Part shown: in pieces, positions 16,523 to 21,390 of the stretch
Layout of the letters: every line of letters starts with the position of its first letter
Numbering within the stretch: the first letter of the stretch is position 1
Assembly (NCBI GenBank): GCA_050181295.1
Contig: JBFXDI010000068.1
Span: 1-21,390 of the forward strand
Length of the DNA: 21,390 nucleotides
Source: JBFXDI01 sp050181295
GTDB lineage: Bacteria; Pseudomonadota; Alphaproteobacteria; Rhizobiales; Aestuariivirgaceae
Direction: 5' to 3'
Made by a program: the position numbers and the translations under genes
The notes under the pieces: generated by a model
Database searches by the model: none
What the model saw: the letters and a program-made list of their open reading frames with translations, nothing else
Told to the model about the DNA's origin: nothing

Positions 16523-17424
16523 GCCCGGCCGCCGGCGGTCTTCGACCAGGCCTCGCAGCAGCCCTTGGCGAGCTCGCGGACCCGCAGGATGTAGGCCTGC
16601 CGCTCCGTCACCGAGATGACGCCCCGCGCATCCAAGAGATTGAAGCAGTGGCTCGCCTTGATGCACTGGTCGTAGGCCGGCAGCGCAAGAAGATGCTCTT
16701 CGCCCTCATCCCCCGCATCGAGCAACGCGCGGCACTCCTGCTCGGCGTCCTCGAAATGGCGCTTCAGCAGTCCTGTGTCGGCAAACTCGAAATTGAAGCG
16801 GGAATATTCCTGCTCGGCCTGCAGGAAGACGTCGCGATAGGAGATGCGCTCAAGCCCCTCGCGGCCGTTGAAGTTGAGGTCGTAGACGTTGTCCACACCC
16901 TGCACATACATGGCCAGCCGCTCAAGCCCATAGGTGAGCTCGCCCGAGACCGGAAAGCAGTCGAGGCCGCCCACCTGCTGAAAGTAGGTGAACTGCGACA
17001 CCTCCATGCCGTCGCACCAGACCTCCCAGCCCAAGCCCCAGGCGCCGAGCGTGGGGCTTTCCCAGTCGTCCTCGACGAAGCGGATGTCGTGGTTCCCGGC
17101 GTCGATGCCGATGGCCCGGAGCGAACCCAGATAGAGCGCCTGAAGATCGCCCGGCGAGGGCTTCAGGATCACCTGATACTGGTAGTAATGCTGCAGCCGG
17201 TTGGGGTTCTCGCCGTAGCGTCCGTCCTTCGGCCGGCGGGAAGGCTGCACATAGGCCGCCCGCCACGGCTTCGGGCCCACCGAACGGAGCGTGGTCGCGG
17301 GATGAAAGGTGCCGGCGCCAACCTCCATGTCGTAGGGCTGGAGGATCACGCAACCCTCCGCCGCCCAGTACTGGTGCAGCGTCAGGATCAGGTCCTGGAA
17401 GGATTTTCTTGGCTCGAGCGGCAT
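16519..17424 (-). CDS. glyQ: Glycyl-tRNA synthetase alpha subunit
   Basis: This 301-residue catalytic alpha subunit of the tetrameric glycyl-tRNA synthetase charges tRNA-Gly with glycine using ATP. The class II core is highly typical: GCVILQPYDMEVGAGTFHP, the RAAYVQPSRRPKDGRYGENPNR region, VSQFTYFQQVGG and GELTYGLERLAMY. The ATG at 17424 gives MPLEPRKSFQDL, close to where relatives begin. A GTG 30 bases upstream is the alternative, and neither has a strong Shine-Dalgarno. It follows the small membrane protein gene by 53 bases, and its TGA overlaps the DUF559 start. The usual neighbour glyS comes after that inserted gene. Confidence 0.96.
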   Translation of the reverse strand: MPLEPRKSFQDLILTLHQYWAAEGCVILQPYDMEVGAGTFHPATTLRSVGPKPWRAAYVQPSRRPKDGRYGENPNRLQHYYQYQVILKPSPGDLQALYLGSLRAIGIDAGNHDIRFVEDDWESPTLGAWGLGWEVWCDGMEVSQFTYFQQVGGLDCFPVSGELTYGLERLAMYVQGVDNVYDLNFNGREGLERISYRDVFLQAEQEYSRFNFEFADTGLLKRHFEDAEQECRALLDAGDEGEEHLLALPAYDQCIKASHCFNLLDARGVISVTERQAYILRVRELAKGCCEAWSKTAGGRA

Positions 17425-17477
17425 GGGTGGCGCGGAAGCTAGTCGCCGCTCCACCCCCGGTCAAGCTGGCGGGGAAC

Positions 17478-17666
17478 TCAGTCGCTGGGACGGTAGACGC
17501 CGGTCTTGGGGTCCCGCTCCAGGGTCGCGATGCGGCCCGCCTGGCGGCGCTTGCCGGCTTCCGCCGCCACGCGCTGGCGCGCACGCTCGGCCTTCATGAC
17601 GAACTGCCGCACGAGATAGAGCGCGACGACGAGCGAGACGACGGCGGTCAGAACTTTCAGGAACAT
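17478..17666 (-). CDS. Small single-helix membrane protein
   Basis: This 62-residue protein starts MFLKVLTAVVSLVVALYLVRQFV, one clear transmembrane helix at about residues 3-20. A highly basic cytoplasmic-type tail rich in Arg, Lys and Ala follows, ending TGVYRPSD. The ATG at 17666 is preceded by AAGGAGG at a slightly long distance; the open frame further upstream overlaps the peptidase gene and lacks family-like sequence. It starts 25 bases after the S49 peptidase gene and lies 53 bases before glyQ, so all three are likely co-transcribed. I recognise no named family. A small membrane-associated partner of the neighbouring peptidase is possible but unsupported. Confidence 0.75.
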   Translation of the reverse strand: MFLKVLTAVVSLVVALYLVRQFVMKAERARQRVAAEAGKRRQAGRIATLERDPKTGVYRPSD

Positions 17667-17691
17667 GGCGCGACGGGCCTCCTTCGCCCCA

Positions 17692-18570
17692 TCATAACCC
17701 GAAACGCTGCCACAACGCACGCACTTCCAGCACGCTCACGAGCTCGTCGGCAAAGCCGTAGGCCAGAGGCTCGCGCGCGCCCCTCCCCCAGACGCGCGGC
17801 ACGGCGAGCCGGCGGATCCAGTTGCCTGGCCGCGCCACGGGCTTGACGGTAGCGTCGGGGCCGAACTTCTCCCGCACGATGTCGTGCAGGCTGCCCAGGC
17901 CGTCGATCAGCCCCAGCGCCAGCGCCTGCCGTCCCGACCAGAAGGCGCCGGAAAAGAGCTCCTCCTCGTTGCCGTCGAGCTTGCCGGCCCGCCTCTCGCG
18001 CACCAGCGTCTTGAAGGAATCGTGCACGTCGGCCTGCATGCGCTTCAGGCGCTCGACATCCTGGTCGCGCGCCGGCTGGAAGGGGTCGAGCGTCATCTTG
18101 TGCTCGCCCGCCGTGTAGACGCGGCGCTCCACGCCCGCCTTCTCCATGAGGCCCGAGAAGCCGAAGCCCGCATAGAGCACCCCGATCGAGCCGATGATGG
18201 AGCTCGGGTCGGCATAGATCTCGTCGCCAGCGGAGGCGAGCCAGTAGCCGCCCGAGGCCGCCACGTCCTCGCAATAGGCGATGACGCGCTTCTCGCGATC
18301 GCGCGCAAGTTGCCGGATGCGGCTGTGGATGAGCGCCGACTGCACCGGCGAGCCGCCGGGAGAATTGACCGCGAGCACCACCGCCGGCGCCTTGCGCATG
18401 GCGAAGGCGCGCTCCAGCGTGTCGTTGAGGGAGGCAAGGGTGAGCGCCGGCCGCAGCGGCGTGCCCATGCCGATGGCGCCGTTGAGGCGCACGAGCGGAA
18501 TGACCGTCGCGTCGCCCTTGATGGCGGACGGCACGACGCGCAGATACCAGGGCTGGGATTTGGCGGCCAT
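17692..18570 (-). CDS. sppA: S49 family serine peptidase (SppA-like)
   Basis: This 292-residue member of the SppA/protease IV family uses a Ser-Lys dyad. S106 in ASGGYWLAS is the nucleophile and K158 in AGEHKMTLDP the probable base; their 52-residue spacing equals that of B. subtilis SppA (S147 and K199, from memory). NSPGG (69-73), GSIGV (127-131) and the C-terminal GLIDGLGS also fit. It is the short form, and I see no signal peptide or transmembrane helix at the N-terminus, unlike the classical signal peptide peptidase. It may therefore act at the inner face of the membrane or in the cytoplasm. The ATG at 18570 is preferred over the TTG at 18606. Confidence 0.9.
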   Translation of the reverse strand: MAAKSQPWYLRVVPSAIKGDATVIPLVRLNGAIGMGTPLRPALTLASLNDTLERAFAMRKAPAVVLAVNSPGGSPVQSALIHSRIRQLARDREKRVIAYCEDVAASGGYWLASAGDEIYADPSSIIGSIGVLYAGFGFSGLMEKAGVERRVYTAGEHKMTLDPFQPARDQDVERLKRMQADVHDSFKTLVRERRAGKLDGNEEELFSGAFWSGRQALALGLIDGLGSLHDIVREKFGPDATVKPVARPGNWIRRLAVPRVWGRGAREPLAYGFADELVSVLEVRALWQRFGL

Positions 18571-18637
18571 GCCGCCTGAGATAAGGAGAAAGCCCTGCCG
18601 CGGCAAGTATCAGGCGCGTAAGGTTCTATGGAGCTTC

Positions 18638-18664
18638 AAAAAATTCCGGACCTGTCATCCCGGA
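18638..18664 (-). terminator. Possible rho-independent terminator after trmN6
   Basis: On the minus strand TCCGG-N10-CCGGA (18664-18645) is followed by A and TTTTTT (18643-18638), 13 bases past the trmN6 stop codon. The stem is only five to six base pairs, so termination may be partial. If it works, the S49 peptidase gene needs its own promoter in the remaining short gap. Confidence 0.45.
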
Positions 18665-18676
18665 GTGTAACCAGCC

Positions 18677-19507
18677 TCAGCGCAGGCGCCAGGCGAGGCC
18701 GTCGCGCAGGATCGCCTCGGCCTCGGGCGTGAACTGCGAGGCGGCGCCGTGCAGCACGAGGCCGGGCAGGAGCTGCAGCGGCCCCTTGCTCGCCTTCACC
18801 CCCTGCACGATGACGCGCGAGGCTGCCATGCCTTCCCGCACATAGAGGGGCGCCACCCGGATGTCGCCGAAGCGGCCCTCCATGGCGGTGAGCAGCCGGC
18901 CCAGCGCCTCGGCGCGGTGCACGAAGGTCGCGGTCCCGCGCGGCGCCACCATGGTGTGGAGGACTTTTACCCAAAGCTCCAGGTCGGCCGGCCCGAAGGC
19001 GTTCGCCTGGGCCTTCAGCGCGTCCGGCGAGGGGCGCACCCTGTCGGTCTCGAAGAAGGGCGGGTTGGCGTAGGCGTGGCTGAAGGAGCCATGCGCCGGC
19101 CACTGCGCGAGATCGCGCCGGAGCGCATCCTTGACGTCGCCCTTGATGACCTGAAGGCTGTCGGAAAAACCGTTCCGGGCGGCGTTCTGCTCGGCCATCA
19201 TGGCGTAGCGGGTGGCGACCTCGACGCCCGTGACGTGGATGTCGGAAACCCGCGCCAAGAGGCAAAGCGCCGCCACGCCGGTGCCGAGACCGGCCTCGAA
19301 AAGCGTGTCGCCGGCGCTCGCCGGAAGCGTTGCCGCCAGGAAGACGGAATCGATGCCGGCGCGGAACCCCTTCTCCGGCTGCAGCGCCGAGACGCGCCCG
19401 CCGAGAAAGGCATCCTCGGTGAGCGTCGGCGGCACCGCGGCGGCGATCGGGGGAGGCGGCGGCGAAGCAGCTGTCACGGGTTCGATCTGCATTTTCCGCG
19501 CGATCAT
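18677..19507 (-). CDS. trmN6: tRNA1(Val) (adenine(37)-N6)-methyltransferase-like protein
   Basis: This SAM-dependent methyltransferase of about 276 residues belongs to the TrmN6/YfiC type, which modifies A37 of tRNA-Val in E. coli. The SAM-binding motif FEAGLGTGVAALCL is near residues 70-83, and the catalytic NPPFF (N6-adenine motif IV) near 148-152, with ARNGF in between. TEDAFLGGRVSALQPEKGFRAG is the family's typical N-terminal block, here preceded by a proline/alanine-rich extension. The start is either 19507 or the in-frame ATG at 19492; neither has a strong Shine-Dalgarno. It lies 24 bases after the DUF2007 gene, an order common in Rhizobiales. Confidence 0.88.
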   Translation of the reverse strand: MIARKMQIEPVTAASPPPPPIAAAVPPTLTEDAFLGGRVSALQPEKGFRAGIDSVFLAATLPASAGDTLFEAGLGTGVAALCLLARVSDIHVTGVEVATRYAMMAEQNAARNGFSDSLQVIKGDVKDALRRDLAQWPAHGSFSHAYANPPFFETDRVRPSPDALKAQANAFGPADLELWVKVLHTMVAPRGTATFVHRAEALGRLLTAMEGRFGDIRVAPLYVREGMAASRVIVQGVKASKGPLQLLPGLVLHGAASQFTPEAEAILRDGLAWRLR

Positions 19508-19531
19508 GCACAGAACATGGTTATCGGCAGG

Positions 19532-19756
19532 TTACCGGTCTTCCGCAAGATTGTCTCCAATCACCGGCTCGAGCGCGCGCCGCGCCTGGCCGAATTCCGC
19601 CTCGTCCACCATGAGCCGGCGCGGGAAGGCCCCGATCGAGCCTTCGACCGCGCTCATATGGCCGTCGAAGACGTGGCCCTCGATGCCCGCCTCGGCCAGG
19701 ACATGCAGGGCGTAGGAGAGGAGCACCAGATCGTTCGTCCTCAGCACCTCGCGCAT
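19532..19756 (-). CDS. DUF2007 domain-containing protein
   Basis: This 74-residue protein matches the small DUF2007 family (putative signal-transducing, GlnB-like fold). LRTNDLVLLSYALHVLAEAGI is followed by a VFDGHMSAVEGSIG segment and RRLMVDEAEFGQARRAL. The start MREVLRTND at 19756 fits relatives; an ATG four codons upstream (19768) is the alternative. It is the first gene of the minus-strand run and is divergent from the polyprenyl synthase gene across 113 bp. Function is unknown. The adjacency to trmN6 is a recurrent alphaproteobacterial arrangement. Confidence 0.85.
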   Translation of the reverse strand: MREVLRTNDLVLLSYALHVLAEAGIEGHVFDGHMSAVEGSIGAFPRRLMVDEAEFGQARRALEPVIGDNLAEDR

Positions 19757-19805
19757 GGCCCGTTTCATACCGCAGGCCGGCGTCCGTGGCCACGGCCGCC
19801 CCTGC

Positions 19806-19845
19806 TTGCCGCTGGGGTAGGCAGCCTCTATTGTTGCGACGCAAC
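19806..19845 (+). promoter_or_regulatory. Candidate promoter with overlapping palindrome
   Basis: TTGCCG (19806-19811), a 17-base spacer and TATTGT (19829-19834) form a plausible sigma70-type promoter ahead of the polyprenyl synthase gene. The perfect palindrome GTTGCG-A-CGCAAC (19833-19845) overlaps the end of the -10 box and the expected start of transcription, a position suited to a repressor. Confidence 0.4.
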
Positions 19846-19869
19846 GAAGCATGGAGAAGGCAAAACCGG

Positions 19870-20883
19870 GTGGGAGTCGTCGTACCGTTCGGCCGCGGAG
19901 GCCGCGAGGCCAGCCTCGATCGGCTGCTCGAGCTCGTGTCCAAGGACATGGACCGGGTGAACGAGGCCATTCTGGTGCGCGCCCATTCCGACATCGAGCT
20001 CATCCCGCAGCTCGCAAGCCATCTCATCAACTCCGGCGGCAAGCGCCTGCGGCCCATGCTCACCATCGCCGCCGCCCAGATGGGGGGCTACGAGGGCGAC
20101 GCGCATGTGAAACTCGCAACCGCCGTCGAGTTCATGCACACGGCGACCCTGCTGCACGACGACGTGGTCGACCAGAGCGATCTCCGGCGGGGCAAGAAGG
20201 CGGCACGCCTCATCTGGGGCAACCAGGCGAGCGTGCTCGTGGGCGACTACCTCCTCGGCCAGGCCTTCAAGCTCATGGTCGAGACGGGATCGCTCGACAG
20301 CCTGAGGGTGCTCGCCAACGCCGCCGCCGTGATCGCGGAGGGCGAAGTGCTGCAGCTCGCCGCCCAGCACGACATCGCGACCACCGAGGACGCCTATATG
20401 CGCGTCATCGGCGCCAAGACAGCCGCCCTCTTCGCGGCGGCGGCCGAGGTCGGCGGCATCGTCGCCGGCCGGCCCAAGGAGGAGCAGTCGGCGCTCTCGT
20501 CCTTCGGCCGCAATCTCGGCATCGCCTTCCAGCTCGTCGACGACGCGCTCGATTATTCGGGCAAGCAGTCGCTGCTCGGGAAGACGGTCGGCGATGATTT
20601 CCGCGAGGGCAAGATCACACTGCCGGTCGTGCTCTCCTACCGCCGGGGCGACACGGCCGAGCGCGCCTTCTGGAAGGAGGCGATCGAGGGCCGCGACCAG
20701 AAGCCCGAGGATCTCGACCGGGCGATCACGCTCATGCAGGGCCATGGAGCCATCGACGACACGGTCGAGCGGGCGCGCCATTACGGTACAATCGCCCGCG
20801 ACGCACTGGCGATCTTCCCGGAGTCCAAGCACAAGACGGCGCTGCTCGAGGCCGTGGAGTTCTGCGTCGCGCGCGCCTATTGA
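19870..20883 (+). CDS. ispB: Long-chain polyprenyl (octa-/decaprenyl) diphosphate synthase
   Basis: This 337-residue trans-prenyltransferase builds the isoprenoid tail of ubiquinone from farnesyl or geranyl diphosphate and IPP. The first aspartate-rich motif is D97-D98-V-V-D101 (LLHDDVVD) and the second D224-D225-A-L-D228. SGGKRLRP (55-62) binds diphosphate. Small residues just ahead of the first motif (A92, T93) fit a long-chain enzyme. Because Rhizobiales generally use Q-10, decaprenyl is likely (ddsA type). The GTG at 19870 was chosen because it gives MGVVVPFG, like relatives, and has GGAGAAGG upstream. The longer in-frame extension to 19786 runs into the promoter. It converges with ispE, another isoprenoid gene. 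Confidence 0.93.
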   Translation: MGVVVPFGRGGREASLDRLLELVSKDMDRVNEAILVRAHSDIELIPQLASHLINSGGKRLRPMLTIAAAQMGGYEGDAHVKLATAVEFMHTATLLHDDVVDQSDLRRGKKAARLIWGNQASVLVGDYLLGQAFKLMVETGSLDSLRVLANAAAVIAEGEVLQLAAQHDIATTEDAYMRVIGAKTAALFAAAAEVGGIVAGRPKEEQSALSSFGRNLGIAFQLVDDALDYSGKQSLLGKTVGDDFREGKITLPVVLSYRRGDTAERAFWKEAIEGRDQKPEDLDRAITLMQGHGAIDDTVERARHYGTIARDALAIFPESKHKTALLEAVEFCVARAY

Positions 20884-20906
20884 TCGTTGGCCGGGCAGCG
20901 GACTTT

Positions 20907-20935
20907 GGCCGGGTCAGGCCCGGCCATGACGTCAT
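20907..20935. repeat. Hairpin and palindrome between convergent genes
   Basis: GGCCGGG-N5-CCCGGCC (20907-20925) is followed by the perfect palindrome ATGACGTCAT (20926-20935). The hairpin with ATGAC after it resembles the dispersed GGCCGGGTxxxxCCCGGCCATGAC elements of alphaproteobacteria. It separates the stop codons of ispB and ispE and may terminate both, though no T-tract is present. Confidence 0.5.
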
Positions 20936-21390
20936 TCACAACGTCCGCGCGGCCACCACCCACCAGTCAGGATGCATCTCGGCCAGCCGGCCAGCCGCCC
21001 TTGCCGCCTTCGCGGTCTCGGCGAAGAGGCCGAAGCAGGTCGCACCCGAGCCCGACATGCGCGCCAGGAGACAGTCCGTCTCGCGCGCCAGGGCATCGAG
21101 CGTAATCCCCACGGCAGGCTCCGCCTCGCGCGCCGGCGCCTCGAGGTCGTTGCGGCACCGCGCGAGCCAGGCTGCCAGCTCTTCCGCCGTCCGCAGCGCC
21201 GGAACGGCTTCCATGGGAGCATTGTCGCGGCGCGCGAGTCTTTCGAACACGGCGGCCGTCGACAGGGGCCGACCAGGATTGGCGAGCACCAGCGACACCT
21301 GCGGCAGCTCCACGGACTCGATCTTTTCTCCCACGCCTCGCATGCGCGCGGAGGTGCTATGCACGCAGACCGGCACGTCGGCGCCGAGCT
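20936..21390 (-). CDS. ispE: 4-diphosphocytidyl-2-C-methyl-D-erythritol kinase, C-terminal part
   Basis: This is a GHMP-family kinase of the MEP isoprenoid pathway, phosphorylating CDP-methylerythritol. The frame stays open to the window edge, so only the last 151 residues are seen. LGADVPVC marks the middle of the protein, and the C-terminal GHMP motif is SGSGATCFGLF, typical of IspE. N-terminal ATP-binding motif 2 lies outside the window. It converges on the polyprenyl synthase gene, a neighbour in the same general pathway. The internal residue some programs would call as start is not real. Confidence 0.93.
   Translation of the reverse strand, partial: LGADVPVCVHSTSARMRGVGEKIESVELPQVSLVLANPGRPLSTAAVFERLARRDNAPMEAVPALRTAEELAAWLARCRNDLEAPAREAEPAVGITLDALARETDCLLARMSGSGATCFGLFAETAKAARAAGRLAEMHPDWWVVAARTL

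Noticed and set aside
19786..19869. Upstream ATG start for the polyprenyl synthase
   Set aside because: The extension overlaps the candidate promoter, and relatives begin at MGVV, which matches the GTG at 19870.

Overview
The window is high-GC bacterial chromosome. Gene families, gene order and repeats all point to an alphaproteobacterium of the Rhizobiales/Hyphomicrobiales. The strongest clues are a polyprenyl diphosphate synthase starting MGVVVPFG beside a DUF2007 gene, trmN6, an S49 peptidase and split glyQ/glyS, plus a short palindromic repeat (GCATGATCCGGAAAA type) typical of that order. I see no tRNA, rRNA, insertion sequence, prophage or CRISPR array. This is mostly core chromosome, and the unusual material is small: dispersed palindromic repeats, two anomalies inside glyS, and several candidate operators.

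Layout. Positions 1-994 hold a doeB-like zinc deacetylase (ectoine catabolism). It converges on an acyl-CoA synthetase (1241-2962, minus) across a gap filled with palindromic repeats. The synthetase is divergent from a WYL/YafY-type regulator (3088-4140), whose start is preceded by a clean inverted repeat. A small exported protein (4261-4608) with a rho-independent terminator follows. A dihydroorotase-family amidohydrolase (4636-5973, minus) is divergent from a tight four-gene plus-strand operon at 6036-8618: ygfZ, tag, an HD phosphohydrolase and a tyrosine-phosphatase-like protein.

Positions 8623-13470 hold three minus-strand genes: a class IV aminotransferase, a membrane-anchored SleB-type cell wall hydrolase with possible CtrA half-sites in its promoter, and ppdK. 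A terminator and a Rhizobiales repeat separate the aminotransferase from the hydrolase. Positions 13735-19756 are a long minus-strand run, read in transcription order: DUF2007 gene, trmN6, S49 peptidase, a one-helix membrane protein, glyQ, a DUF559 nuclease-like gene wedged between the two glycyl-tRNA synthetase genes, and glyS. Divergent from it is the polyprenyl (probably decaprenyl) diphosphate synthase gene (19870-20883), which converges on the 3' part of ispE (20936 to the window end).

The most notable observations are: (i) a 39-bp in-frame tandem repeat inserted in glyS; (ii) a low-GC, odd-codon patch in the same gene; (iii) a DUF559 gene overlapping both glyQ and glyS, with a C-terminal tail encoded by a palindromic repeat; and (iv) TGC-N3-GCA palindromes in two promoter regions. 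I found no clear new multi-gene defence or mobile system.
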